From: Trichostrongylus colubriformis
Taxonomy: Eukaryota > Nematoda > Chromadorea > Rhabditida > Trichostrongylidae
DNA: 64,000 nucleotides
Assembly: GCA_963978905.1 (NCBI GenBank)
Contig: OZ022261.1
Location: forward strand, 310,001 to 374,000
Direction: 5' to 3'
The notes below the pieces were generated by a model, which was given only the letters and a program-made list of their open reading frames with translations, was not told where the DNA came from and searched no databases. A program made the translations under genes and the position numbers. Positions 25,401 to 40,400 of the stretch are shown here, piece by piece (within the stretch, counting starts at the first letter, position 1; each line of letters starts with the position of its first letter).

Positions 25401-28400
25401 CTCGATTAGTACAAGGGCGTAAGATTATCGCAAATAGTGTTTGTTTTAAACGCTTATAGATTCTTTGAACCGTCTATTCGAAGATTGTTTTTTTATATTG
25501 CGGCTGTCCGGCCTGAAATAAAGGAAAAGAAACTTACCTAAGGGCTAACTGTTTGGATTGAACGGTTAGAAACCCTTTCAATCGTCCGAAAGCTGATCTA
25601 CTGCAAATGTTTGCTTTTCCTGAAGACGACGCGAACGTCTTATTATAGGTTGTTGATTAGCAACTGGTGTTTCCTCATTAACGGGTGAAATTGGTTGTTG
25701 GTTTGGGTTGGAAACGCTAGCTGACAATGAACGTGGGTATGAACGTGTGCAATACAATTTTAGACGATTTATATGCACAACTTGTCGTATAGCACGACCT
25801 ACAAGATTAGAAATTGAAATGTTGGGGCGATTAACTTCATCAACAAGAAAAGGGCCTTTCCTTGAATTTGTGAGCTTGGGACGCACTGTGTCGTCATGTA
25901 ATAGAACCAAGTCACCAATGGAAATGTCCTTAGGGTATACCTCATGTTGTAGATCGTATCCTGTTTTGTACTGTGCTGACTTGTTGGCCATCTCGTTTCC
26001 TACTTCCATGATTGTGTGAGCGAAGGTCTCTGGCTTACGAGCAGTAAGCTGTGAGGGAGTCAATTATGACTTTAACAAGTCTTTCCGCTTGACCGTTCGC
26101 TTTATGGTCATAGCTGGTAGTAAATCTATTGGTTATGCCTGGAGCTTAATTGATTTTCGAGAAAACCTCGCTGGTATAGTCCGAACCACGGTCAGACACT
26201 ATTTCTTTTGGGATGCCATGTTTGGGAATGACATCATTGATCAAAACTTTGATGACTGATTCTGTAGTTTGATCTATCAGCGGAGTGCAAACCATGAATT
26301 TGCTAAAGGCACAAGCTGTGATTGAAATAAATTTACTGCCACTCGGACATTGTGGTAGTGGTTTTACGATGTCCGTGTGGACGCGTTCAAAGGGTCGCTG
26401 TATCAGATTAAAGGGCAGGTAATCCTTAACCTGAAGGGTGTGTAGCGGTATGGAAATAATTACAAGAGAACTGGCTATACATATTTATTACATAAGATAC
26501 AAAATACCAAAACAAGGGATAGAAAGACAAACATCATTGCACACTGAATCAACCGCACGACCACTATACCACGAATGTATCTCATTAAAATATATCGGGA
26601 GCTGGTCTTGAAAAGACTTTGTGATTCTATAACACCAGCTATGGCGAGGGTAGTCTCTCCGATTTACTTTTACAATAGGGCTTTTCATTGGGAGCTCATT
26701 GAATGAACTGTCTAATTTCGGAGGGCTTCTTAAAGATATAAAGGTAAAAGAAGAAAGTGGAAAGGTGGGAACTAACAATAAAAAAGGATCATATTGTCTT
26801 CCTAGCGTGTTCCGTCAATTTTCGGTGCAAATGCCGCTTTACTATGGTTCTTTGCTTGATTGTAGGTAGAGTTGCCTTATAACGGCTGAACCATGACTCA
26901 TCAACTCTGGTTTCGAGAAAAAATCAAAACACTACTAGCAACGAAGAAATAGGTCATAAAAATACAAAATTACGAAATAGTAAAAAACAGTAAGCATAAT
27001 TTAGCGCTAGACAGTATTACTACTACCAACAACATTCATATAGTGACTGGAAGTGCGAGCGGTGGCAATGAACTCGGTGCACTGGCCACCGCATTCGCCG
27101 CTTACGTCAAACCAGCGTAATCCCTACACGCCGATGTTGTGCAAAAATCACCGTGGACACTGAAGAAGTGGACGCAAAAACCCTTACCCAACCCGCCAGC
27201 AGCGTTTGGTAGTCATTCATAAGTTGCAAAGGCTTGACCCTGCAGCCACGCCCTGCCGGTGTAAAGTATGACCGCGGCCTAATCTTTTGCTCAACCCCGT
27301 TGTTACTGCTCCTAAAGAGAAAGTTCCTACTTCTACACGCGCAAATAGTGGTAAACAAATTCAACGTCAGTTTAGTGACGTTAAATTGGCGCCGACGAAG
27401 CGACCTCCGAGGCTGGGGTAATTTATAGTGAACAGGGTTCTCATGGCTTTCTAATTCAATTATCATTAGTCGCTCGTTTCACTCATATGCTCACTATTGG
27501 CTTTCTAGGATACGAACACCTAGAGCAACGAATGAGGCTCGTCAGTCAGCTATACGAGAAACTCTGCGAAGTGCGGCAGTGACTCTAGCCCACAAGGTCA
27601 ACAGACTTCAATGTAATCTCGTGTGCGGGTATGTAGGGGTACCGACTTTAATTTCTTTGCGTGCCATGATTCATAGCCATAGAAATAAGTGGTACGACAT
27701 CCCAATGGATTCGTAGCAGATATAACTATTGTCGGCCTAAATGGTTGATCATAGGCTACGATTCAAACAATGGTGTGCACTGATCTGGTGTTATCTGATT
27801 GGATCTGGATTATCCACTCTCGGGATTCTACACAAAAACCTGTAATTGCGGTCGAAATCGACCGATGGCCTATGGTTCTACATATAAATTGACGGCCTCA
27901 TAGACTTACTCCATTGCCTATAAGGACCGATGATGTCGATCGATACTTGGTCGTTCGTGAATTTTCTGTTTGCAGTTTGTTTGCCTATTGCTAACTAGGG
28001 GTTTCGGCTCACTATTTCTCGGAATTTCTCCATTTCATTTCGTTCTTTCTTAACTACACTGCCCTCCTTTCATATCCCCCACTCAGTCCACAGTCTGCCA
28101 AAATTTCCCCTTTCTATGGTTCAACGTTCAGCTTTTGCTGCTGAAAGTCTCCGTGAAAGCCAGTAGGAATAGGGCGATGTGGAAGTGGACTCTATGAATC
28201 CCCTAGCCCAGGAACACAGCAGACATCAGGTGATCATAGGTCTTTAGCAGCTGCCCTTCTAAAAAAGGCCAGATTCCCTCTAATCTTCTTAATTATCATG
28301 CCAATCTTATTACTTGTTGTGACGCATTGTGTGGTGACGCAGATCTTTTGGCTTATGAAGGTAAGAGCTTATACAAATAGTGTTCTACATTTTGGTGAAC

Positions 28401-31400
28401 ATCAGCAGCCATAATTAATTGGTTCAATTTCGATTTCGGAAACGCTCAACATTCAGCGTTAATATGAATAGGCATAGTCCGCAATGTTCCTTGTTTTTTA
28501 CTGAACATTTTCCTTAACGTGGTAGGTCCTCTTCTCCTATTACGTTTAACTTAGGTATCAGGAGTATTTGGATGTTGAGGGACCTTCTACAGATCTATTC
28601 ACAGTACGCGTGTTGGGTACTGCTTTGCGAATCGAAAAAGGAGAAGCAGGTGAATTCATATTTGTGAAGATGAATTTCCTCTCTTAGGTTCATAGAATCT
28701 AGAGACCGTTATCATGTTTACACTTTCTAGGAATTTGGAACGAGCATGTGCCTTTTCCTTTGTTAACTTTGAATGGGGTTCCTGGAAATAGGTGCGCTTT
28801 CACATCTTTCAATCTATTCACTCTTTGGTATTCAAGCGCCATTCTTCAAGGCAATGCGGTACCGGTGCTATTGTTACGGTGAGAGCCGTTCACCTTTTGG
28901 AAGGCGATGATGAAGATCCCGGAACCACAAGGAAAAGGTCTACAGCGTGAATTTTGGAACTGACTCATTGTAGAATTTATTTGTTTATTACCTCTTATGT
29001 TTCACTCAAGATATATGTAGCTTATGAATAATACGATGATCGAGTGACTTTCTGTGTTTCAGCTGGTGGAATGAATTGCGAAGTGAATGTCAGCAACAAG
29101 CTGTAGCAATCGGCTGTAATCTGGTAATCGGTTACTCGGAGCAGTTCAACGTAAATGATAGTACGACCCTCTTTCGTCTCTCTTTTTCGTTTAACATAGC
29201 TGTTTTTACACACCATTTCCTCGGCTTACGTTCGACCGCGTCATACTGTGGGGTAAACTCAATTTGGTTTTATTTCTGCGAAGAAACGAATTTATTTCAT
29301 GAATTTAGTACGAGCTGTCCCACCCGAATCGCAGAATATTCTGCAAACTGTTCCATCTACTTGGCGCTTTTGTTAGTCTGCCGCGTTAGTTATCTCGGGG
29401 TGATGCTATGTGTAGGTTCACCATCCCACTTTCGCACTTCTCCAACTCTTAGAAGTTGTCAGCAATGAGGCTGCGCTTCAGCGATATAAGCAGCAGATAA
29501 TCAGTGAACATTGTATCTGGTAAATACAGTACAGTAGCACAAAACGAATTCTCATCCAAGATACAGGATTCTTTGACTTCTTTCTCTTTTCTTCTTGACT
29601 TCTTTCTTTTCTTTTCTTCTCTTCTGAGCTTTTTCAAGCTTCAGTACATTAAAATGAGATATGGGTGCAGGTAGGGCTACAGTATCCGCCTATGAAAAAA
29701 TCATTGAATGCTTCTGTACGAAAGATAGGTCAATCCGCTCTGTTGCTTGCTTTTTCGACAGGTGAATCTAGCGCAGATTTCTGAACAACTTGGCTCTTAG
29801 GTTCACAATTTGATCCCTGTTTTGCAAGGAAGACATTTCTGCAAGTGGATTTTTTAGATGAGGCTTCCCCAATTAAAACAGTTGTGGAATATGAAGATCA
29901 CCTAGTGTAACAACAGAAAACGAAATAAAATGGTCAAACTTTGAGAAAAGGGAACCTGAGACCCTTCTTTCTCTTTCCCTTCCACCCCCGCTGCATCACT
30001 AGCCGATGAGGGCATGAATACAATGTAGTTGTGTGGGAGTTGATGTTCCTTGATGTTCCAGGGAGACTGTTATGGAAGTAAAGATTGTTCACAGCAATGA
30101 AGACTGTTTGTGATCTCTTTGTTATCATGTTTGGCGAGGTGTATGTAAACACCTGGACTGAGTGAGGTTCAGTTGCCTGCAATAAAGCCTTCGTCAAGTT
30201 CTGGTCGTAACAACTGGCGAGCGATCAGGCCGAAGAACTCATGGAGAAGCTGGCCGAAATTCTCTCCCTCATGCAGAGCCGGATGGAACACCAGGAGAAG
30301 GCACAGGAGTTTATGCAGAAGCAGCTAGAGGAGACGCTGGAGTTCATGCAGAAGCAGCGGAAGGAGACGTCTGACTCCTTCCAGCGCGCCCTGGAGAAGA
30401 TGAGCGGATGAATGGAGCGAACCCTGCGGCTGCAAATCATAGTATTTTCGACTCGCTGTGTCGACGCACTGATAGGTTCAATTTCGATGCGGAAAACGGA
30501 AAAATTCGACATCTGGTACAAGCGATTTAAGGACGTGTTCGACGACGACTGCATGGACCTGTGCGAGCAAGAAAAGACTCGACTAATGGTCAACCGTCTG
30601 AATGAAGATAGTCACCAACTCTTCTGCGGTTCAATTGCACCGAAGACGCCCTCAGACCTCTCCTGGGATGAAGCAATTGCCACAGTGGACCGTCTTTTCA
30701 GCTCTGGTAAGACATTGTTTCGTCGACGATTTGAATACCTCAAAATTAGTCTGACCACCAGGATTTCCAACTATGAAACGCTTGTCAGAACACGATGTTC
30801 TGACGCCAAATTTGATTCGATCAACTTCGATAGTCCGCAGTGTCTCATCTACGTTGCTGGATTCCAGGGACCGAATTTGAGACTACAGAATGTGGCTGCT
30901 AAGTAAACTGGATCAAGATGAGGACATTACGGTCAAGCACCTAACTGCTGAATGTCAACTTATAAAGGCATAGAAAGAAGATGCAAGAATGTTGGAAAGC
31001 GCAATCAACGGTAGTGCTACGATCAACTATGTTAATAAGAAAAAGAAAAGGAGGAATTTCAGAAACAAGCAGGACCAAGGAATCAAAAGAAAAACCTATG
31101 TGCTCCACTGCAGTGCACGATCTGGAATACAGGAATCGACATCACCGTCACGCCCACAGACCAGACGTTACGACACAAATAGCTACCAGATCGAGGCTGT
31201 TCTACGCAAACACACCCAACCACACCTGGAAGTGTAAGTAAAAGGTCATCTCTTGAATCTCCTACTCGACACTGACGCAATGATAACGCTGATCTCCAAA
31301 TCGGGCTGGAAAATACTCGGTAAACCGCAACTACAAAACTGCAACACGGTTATAAACGACGCGAATGGAACAAGAATCCCAACGCATGGATCCATATTGA

Positions 31401-34400
31401 TTGATTTTGTGCTGAGGAACTCAGGGAGAAAACAACATCGAGGATGAGGATGTTGATACGTCACCGACAACCCCAACATCTTCGGCTGGGATGGATCGAG
31501 AGGATTCCTGAATTGGTGGAACTAATGCAGAAATACATCAGTGGTGCAACCATCGTTGCGGATCCTGCGGCTGCTTGTCGAGAAGATCTTCGCTAAGCTG
31601 AAAGCCAACTACGCTGACGCATTCAAGTCAGGACTCGGACGATGTATTAAGACAAAAACAACCCTTCAGCTGAACCCAGATGCTCAACCTGTTTTTAAGA
31701 AGAAGCGTCCTGTGCCATACACATACGTCGCCACTCTGGACGAAGAGGTCGACCGCCTTCTCGCAGAACAGATCCTGTCACCAGTCGACTACTCTGCCTG
31801 GGCAGCACCGATCGTCGTCATCAAGAAAGCATACGGGGAATGACGACTCTGTTCTGATCTTTCAACGGGATTGAACGATGCCCTCATGTTGCATCAACAC
31901 CCTCTAACAGCCCAGGACGCCGTTTTCACGAAACTCAATGGTGGCACAGCATTCACACAGATAGACCTCGCGGTTGCTTAGCTACAAATCGAAGTCGACG
32001 ACGATGCGAAAGTGCTGTTAACTATAAACACACAGAGGACTTTTGCATACAATCGTCCTCCATTTGGTGTCAAGTCTGCGCCCGGCATCTTCCAGCAGAT
32101 CATCGATTCCACGATTTGCGAACTCAAAGGCTGCGCTGCATACCTCGATGATGTTATTGTCACTGGCCACGATAACGAGGAGCATGTCGCTAATCTGGAA
32201 GCTTTGTTCAAAAGGTCATCCGATTATGGCTTCCGTGTCCGGATCGAAAAATGCAATTTCCTGATGCCTCGACTCCGACACCTAGGAAATATCGATGCTA
32301 CCGGACGCCGACCGGATTCCGCCAAGTTCGAGGTAATTCGCAAGATGCCACACCCCACGGACATCGGCCAGGTGCGATCGTTCCTGGGGATGTTCGATTA
32401 TCAGTGAGATTATCACTTCATCAGTGAGATGCGATAACTGCGTGCACCGCACGATGATCTGCTGAAGAAGAACGTCCCGTTCAATTGGTCTGCCGACTGT
32501 TGACACACTCCAACGCTCCGAGATGTGCTGGCCTCAGATCTCCTGCTCACTACGACCCCACAAAGGAAATCATCGTCGCGGCCGATGCATCGGTGTATGG
32601 GATAGGAGCAGTGACTAGCCACCGCTTTTCGGATGGAACGGAGAAAGCAATTCGACACGTCTGTCGTTCCCTAACAGTTGCCGAAAAGAACTACGGTCAA
32701 ATAGAGGAGGTTCTCGCCATCATGTTCGCATTGAGAAAGTTTCACCTTTATATCTACGGATGTCATTGCAAGCTATCTGATCACAAGCCACTTCTAGCGA
32801 TTTCCGGAAGCAAGAAAGGAGTACCGATTTATACAGCTAATAGACTCCTACGCTGGGCTCTCATTGTGAAGAACTACGACTTCCCTATTGAGTACCGAAA
32901 TACTTCCAGCTTTGGATAAGCAGGCGCCCTATCCTGCCTCATCGCGCATCAACCGAAAATCGAAGAAGATGTAGTCATTGCCACAGTCGAAGATGATTCG
33001 TGCGCCACATTCATCAATGCAATATCGAAATTGCCAGTCGATACGAAAAGGATGGCGTAATAAACATCTAGAGATCCAGCTCTGCAAAATGTTCTGAATT
33101 CCGTTAGGAGTGGAAGTGGCCGAAGAAATCTGAGGCTGCAAGAAGATTCAACTGTCTCGGAGAATCACTCTCTACTCAGAACGGATGCCAACTTATCGGA
33201 GATCGCATGTTGATTCCGGACGTTTTACGAAATACCGTACTTAGCGAACTTCACGACATACATCCAGGGACGACTCGTATGAAGATGCTCGCCAGAAACT
33301 ACGTCTACTGGATGAACATCAACCACGACATTGAGAGATCTGTTAAAACCTGTGGTCGCTGCCAGGAAATGGCAAAGAACCCAGTGAAAACGACACTTTG
33401 CTCGTGGCCAGTGGAGTCGCGTACACGCCTATTTCGCTGGACCAGTAGATGAAAAATGTATCTCGAGATCGTCGATGCCTACTCGAAATGGCCAGAAATT
33501 GTCGAAATGTCTTCAACAACGACATGCAGTGCGATCAGAGAGTTACGCCGTCTTTTCGCTCAGTTCGGCAACCCGCTGACATTAGTGGCAGATAACGGAC
33601 CTCAGTTCACATTCAAAGATTTCGAAAACTTCTGCAACACAAATGGCACAAGACACACTAATTTCCACCATTTCACTCTCAGTCTAACGGGCAAGCAGAA
33701 CGCTTCGTCGACACTCTCAAGGAGGAGCAGGAACTCCGAGAAGATAAGGAAAAACTTTCACCACCTGAAGCACTAGGAAGATTTCTGTTGATGTACCGCC
33801 GAACTCCGCTGTCCACACCAAGAGGAAAATCGCCGGCCGAAGTTTTTTGGAAAGAGAAATACGGACTAGACTAATACTTTTAAGCCATCAGCTGCGACAT
33901 GCGACAACACTCGCAATCACAGAATGGAGGAACAATATAACGGCCATCACGGAGCCCGAAGAAAGGAGTTCGATGTTGACGACTCAGTAAGGACTACAGA
34001 CTACCGTAAGAAAACCACGACAGACAACAGGCCCAATATTGAAGAGATACGGAAACAGGCTTTACGACGTGTTGGTCGACGGACAAATTTGGAAATGTCA
34101 CGCGAATCAGTTACTTTCAACGCTGGAAGTTGTTCACATGATGAGCTAGACTCAACGACAGAGCTCGCCGGTACCCCGCCTTTACCCAGCTTACAGCCAA
34201 TGCGCATATTGAAATATTCGACAACAACACATCCTATGGCTGAAACGACACCTGAACCTACGTCAGTGGACACCTCCGAAGCAGCGGCATTACCGACAGG
34301 AGGGGCTACAGGAACACCCGCTCAGACCACGACGCGAATCAGAGCGACTGATGGTAGACCCCAAGAAGAAGACGTACGCTCGAAGCGTCCATCTTAAGGG

Positions 34401-37400
34401 AGAGGTGTTATGGAAATAAAGATTGTTTACAGAAATGAAGACTGTTTGTGATCTATTTGTTATCATCTTTAAGTGTATGTAAACATCTCGTGAGTGAGGT
34501 TCAGTTGAGTTCCTGCAGCGAAGCCTTCGTCAAGTTCTGGTCGTAACAGAGACAGCCATGCTGCTAAGGAGAAATGAGTTGATGTCTAAAAGCTCATTCC
34601 TATAGTTGTTTCTGAATTATTTCCTCCATTATCTCAGTGGAGCAAGCAGAACGCTCATAAGCCGAAAATTAGGCAATAGGTCATCTCATACGAACGTTCA
34701 CGAACATTTCTGAATAACGTAAGCAGCAGGTAGGTTAGAATCTGATACTTCAGGGTTAATTGAATCAATAAGGTTGGATTGAGTAGGGCGGAGTTACACA
34801 AACTCCACAGCAAACGATGACCTATTCCCAAAATGTGGGAAGCACTTGGACGCTGAGCAGTTTCCGTACTTCAACCAGTCCTGAACTCTTCAGAACAGCT
34901 GAACCCTCACGGCTGCAGACTAGAAACGGGACTCTACCCAAGTCTGAGTACACTTTATCGTCGAAATATTAGGTCATTCCATAAGTAGTGTCGTTTTTTT
35001 TTCAAGCATAAATTTTTCCTATGAAATCTCAATTTTTTGCAGCACATTATGTATCATCCGGAAGGGAATTTCCTGCTCTACAAAATGACATGTTCAGTTT
35101 TTGAGTATGTTGGGATGGCGCCGACATTTAGGCTGGCGAAGAGGTAGGTCCAGCCGACAAAAATTGGCGAAACCGGCAATCAATTGAAACACTATATTGC
35201 ACTGTAGGAAAATCAACTAGTCATGTGTCACGAACTTAGTCCTGACCTCTTCTACAATTTCCAATATTTAGTTGATCAAGAAGTTGCGTCGTTCTTTTTC
35301 TAAAATCTTTTTTTCGAAAGCACCCACACTTATTCAATATAAAAATTTTTCTTTCAAGCTCCTTGCTCAGAGTTGTTTTATTAGCCACTTCGAAAAGCCT
35401 TTCCTGCTCTATCGAAAACATGTTTCTAGTTTGTATTGGCTGAGATTTTTAATACCATGTGATAGGGGTCCAGCTGACATTTTTCGCAATTTATTTTTTC
35501 CATGAGAAAGTTGAGGAATGCTGTCAAAGGTATTTCCCTGCTCCTAACCACCCTGTTCTTAACACTTCACCACTTTTTCAACTGATCAATTGAGAAAATT
35601 TTCTTGCCTTGGTCCGAAGAAAATGTCTGAAATCACCGAGCTGTGGAGGAAAAACTAAATGTGGAAAATAACGATACCAGTTCTTGATCAACTAAATATT
35701 GGAAATTGTAGAAGAGGTCCGGACTAAGTACGCGACACATGACTGGTTGATTTTCTAGAGAAAATCAACCAGTCATGTGTCGCGTGTTTCAGTTGATTGC
35801 CGGTTTGGCCAATTTTTGTCGGCTTGACCTACCTCTTCGCTAGCCTAAATGTCGGCCCCATTGTAACAAACTCAGTAAGTGAACATGTCATTTTGTAGAG
35901 TAGGAAAACCTCTTTCAAATGATATATGACATGCTGCAGAAACTTGTGATTTCATAGAAAAAATTTATGCTTGAAAAAAAGCGACATTAAATATGGAATG
36001 ACCCAATACTTACGGACAAAGGGTCGCATGAGGGTCTGGCATTGTCATAGGTGATGATTAACTTGCTGTCGTGTGTGGCCTCCATTTGTTGATGTGATCG
36101 TAGGGAGAGAGGTGATACGCTACACAAGACGGTTTTTTACCCTGAACAGAGCCGCTGAGAGGCCTCATTCAAAAATGTGTCGTCATAATGAGATCGTTTT
36201 AGATCCACGTAGCTGCTCACGTGCAAGGGTTCGTCATCAGCACTGTTTGAAAGCCGTTTTAGTGGGTTTGGGCTCGATTTGGGCTCAGTGTACTTGACCA
36301 CTCATTCTGATAGCCGAGAACCGTTCAGCAGCCGTGGGTGACGTGGAAGGCGGCACATTATTGCTGCAAGCATAAGTTCGATCCTGGATTATGTTTATGT
36401 AGGTGGATGAGACTCCATAACGCTCACCTTGTTGGCCATCTTCGGTTTCTAGGACAAAATTCGTCTGACGGCTGGTAGAGGAACGTCAGTTGTGAGGGGA
36501 AGTTTGGCAATGTTACAATCTCTGCGCTGCGCCACGTGGAGCTTGATTTCATCCACCGCTTTCCAGACTTAGGATTACCCTGGGACCTCGACCATCTCAT
36601 ATGTTTTTCGAATATGCACGGGGGAGTTTTGCTATATGATGTCGTATTTGGTAGGTCCGCGTTTATACTCGCCAATGAAATCTTTCGATTCTCTGTGTAA
36701 TCCTTTTTGCAGTCATGTTGGCTAAATTGGACAGTTTACTAGCTAGTTGTGCCAGCTCAAATCAAAACGAAAGCGAACACCCTGGCCTCGTACTCTTCCC
36801 AAGCCTTCTAGATATTGATCCAGATTTGAATAGGGTGACTTAAAGTAAGCTCACATTTTCGGTTCTGTGTAGGCAAATATTTCGAAGGAATTTAAGTGAG
36901 AATATGAGTCTGCACTAGGCAAGTATCAAATATGAGTACAAGAAGAGCTAAAAGGTATCTAGAAAACCTTCGAAAAATCTCGGGATAGATATCATCCCCG
37001 TGGGTGGCATTGATGATTTGAGAGATCGCTTTTTCGAGGTCGTAGTCGGCCATGTATTTGTCAATGTGAAACAATCAGTGGCATTGGTAAGCGAAGTATT
37101 CTGCCCTTAAATAACTTACCATGCATGCTTGCAATATATTAAAAGACAGCATTAGGGATAATGTGGTTATTGGAAAATCCCTATAAGAAATCACTCACAT
37201 GGAATCTGTGGGTCTAAGAAACTTATTTCTGACGAAAACCCCGTCAAAAAGCACGCTCCCCAGCTGTACTGACGGCGTAACGGTTTACAGCTGACACCTT
37301 TGGATGACAGACTCCGCCTCCTGGCGGCATTACTTCTAGTTGGCTACGATGAGAGCGGCTAAGGATATCCGGCTGGATCGGCTATTGTGGCGTGTTCGCA

Positions 37401-40400
37401 CTTCTAGCTCGAAGCTCACTCCAGAAAATAGATGCTGTCGCATTTTCAAAGATTTCCTTGTGTTTACTTGGCAACACGCCGATAGTGGAATACTCCGGAC
37501 TACCCGCCTTTTGATGGGGAGGTCGTTCGCGTCGAGAATCAACGGTAGGGAGGGGTCCTATTTCTCGGATCTTTGGCCATTTTCCTCCATTTTTTCACAA
37601 AGTTTTACAGAGCACCCACTTTGATACCCACTACATTTTTCACTGTCCGTTCGAATTTCCCCTATCGCTGCCTTTAGGGATTCTTCAGCTTCCATTAAAT
37701 TTGTCAAAAATTGTGTTCCTCAGATATCTCGAGTATGGAGTAAACGAGTGTTTGTATCGACTTGTTTATAGTATGCCTTTATACCATCTTCATATGATTT
37801 GTTTTCGCCATTTTTCTCAGTTTGTTAACTAGGTAGTGCTCAACATGAAAGAGCCGCCCAGTGGTCTTGATGAAGAAGCGTCTTTTGTTAGTTGTAATGG
37901 GTGGTGATATTAGTTGGTTGTTTGATTTCTTGAAGCCGTTTGCGCTGCTCGAAAAGGTTTACAATATGTGCGGGTTCATGATATCAAATAAGCCAATAGG
38001 CGGGAAGACGGCTTTGGAACAACTATAAACATCGTCAACATTTACACAGTCATTAAAGATACATTAGATAGGATGTGTGTCATGAATACTGAGCCAGCAC
38101 CAAGATGGACCGAGTCAATATGGAAAATCCGGTACATCACGGCGAGAGGCAGTGTCATTGAAAATTCCACATAGTAAGACGAAAACCTAACCATGCCAAT
38201 AAGCAGGCACCAAACAAAGATCGCAATCGAACCTCAATGATCAGCACGTCATTTGCACAAGTGGAGATTCGATTGACCGTGTCTCGGATGGGTGCTTAAG
38301 ACTATAGGGTATGGTGGCCCTTGCGATGTGATGAAATAAAGACCTTGGTTCAGTATTATTTATCAGCGTAAACAGAATGCGTGAAAAGGAGCTATGGTGA
38401 GGGTGAGCCGTTCCCTTGCACTGTTGAGATGAGAGTCCCTGCTTTGGCCGCACTGCCCAACTCCTCCCCCCAAACGAGGGAGAGAGGAGTTTGACGACTA
38501 CAGATGATAGCAGGGGTCGTCGTCGATGGCAGACCGATTTCATCGTTTTCGTGTAGAGCAAGAGCAAAGCCACAAAGTAGGAAATTTCTGGAAATTCTAC
38601 GTATATGCACCGTCTGGATCATCAGTCTACAACGATCGAAATTATTTATATAGAAGGATTTATGTAGGAGGGTGTTTATGTAGAAGGGCGGTTGCGGATG
38701 AAAGTGGAATCAGATGGGCTAGCGTATACCACTGCGCCAGCCACGTGAAATAATCCCTACTATATATGAAACGCTTCGTCTGTCTGTCCGTCTTTCCGTT
38801 TGTCTGTCACGAATGAGGCATTGTATGAAAATCAAAGCGTGCATATGGGGGCAAGTTTTGGAGGGATAGGGCATGGGAAGAGAACCTAGGAGTTCATATG
38901 AATCAAGCTAGGCAACGCCCGCGAGGGGGCGGAGCGTGCGCTAAGAAACCCGGTTCGACCCGAAAACCCTTGATCAGGTTCCAAAAATGGCTTAAACGTA
39001 GGAGAGATGGGGTAGGATCAGCTATGAGTTTTTGAAAGGCATGTAAAAGGTCCGCGCGCGAGGGCGGGCGCATCCGGATGGGCGGTGCCCAGTGTCACGG
39101 ACGTGACTGCAGAGCGTAAAGCTTTGGTATATTCAATTGTTTGGTTTACATTGAAGCTGTCTCAAAGTTTGTTGAGTCATGTATAAATTTAGTATGAAGT
39201 CTGCAAGTCCAGGTTAACCTCGAGCATGGCGGTCTTATCATCTTTCATGATCATGCAAGCATAACAAGTGAAGACTTGTGGTGTGATACCGGTATCCAAC
39301 CGAAAGAAGAAAACCACCGATACGATACCATATCAATATGATAAGATACTGGCCGGTTCAAGACCGCCTGAGTTCGAATAAACAGTTCTTCTGTACATTG
39401 TGCCGTCCAGATATTCACATCGAATATTTATGACACCGTTCAAATGAGGCATATGTAGAAACTAGAACAAGATGAAAGACAGCCAGGCTATCCTGGACAT
39501 ATTTGACATGAGCAGAGACTATCCCGCAGTGGGCGGTGCATGTAATTAATCAGGTGGTCCTAATTGCAAAAATCGCAGGTCGGTTCTGAAATGGTCTAAA
39601 GAGAGTGTGAAAGTGGGAATGGTCCAAAATTCCACAGTAGACGGAGCTTTGCGGTGGTGAGCGGAGCTTGAACTAAAAATTCTGGTTACGGAACAGTCTG
39701 GACACGGGGAAGGAGGAATAAAAGTGAGAGGCAGTGCTTCTTACTGAGCCTACGACGATGCGGGCGCAGACGAAAGCGAATCCCAAATCTAGAAATCGAA
39801 AAAGCGATTAACGATGTGAGAGAGTGGAGACCGGAATAATTTTACCTTATATAAAAGCGATCACTGAAAATCACCACTAGGTGGCACGACTGCACAGAAC
39901 AAATTTCATGTATCGATCGATATCGATCGAACTCATTCACTCTTGTGTAGGGGCGTAAGGGGGTAACAGACTAATCTCCACTGTGTCTAACCTTCTATTG
40001 TCCATTTCCCTGCCGCGTCGTCTTTCGCTCTCTCGTGACTCGTCGTCTCAACTGTCCTCTGTTCCTCGCCTCTCTCTCTCTATTGACGTCTTTAGTGTTA
40101 TACGCAGTAATGTGCGCCAGCAAATTGGGCACGTGGCTTTCGCAGTGGTACGCACTATCCCACCTGGTTCTATCGTTTTTCGTATTCGTTCCCCTACATA
40201 AAAATCAATTATTCAAAATAGCCCGAATTTCACCTACCAATCAATATGCTATGAGCCCACATTGATCTCCACCGTGCGATGCGCTGAGTCATCTGCGCTT
40301 ACTCAGTTCAAATGAAAGTACTCTCCACTGAGTCGCTATTATCCAACTTTCGTCATCTTCCAAACTTTGGGCGTCAAGCAGTCATTGTCTCAATCCTGTT

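Larger units (their letters stand above)
30068..34548 (+). mobile_element. Ty3-type LTR retrotransposon with GAGAC target duplication
   Basis: 4481 bp, inside a C2CD5 intron in the same orientation as the gene. LTRs begin TGTTATGG and end GTCGTAACA. GAGAC immediately precedes (30063-30067) and follows (34549-34553) the element, a 5 bp target-site duplication. A candidate tRNA primer site TGGCGAGCG starts at 30215, 2 bp after the LTR, and a purine tract aagggagagg abuts the 3' LTR. Internal order is Gag, protease, RT, RNase H, integrase, C-terminal tail. Many stops and frameshifts make it inactive. Confidence 0.93.

Noticed and set aside
29452..29518. Possible C2CD5 exon (KVVSNEAALQRYKQQIISEHC)
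   Set aside because: Splice-like borders and fitting entry phase, but no match to the family strand expected and its exit phase fits no known exon; kept only as an alternative.
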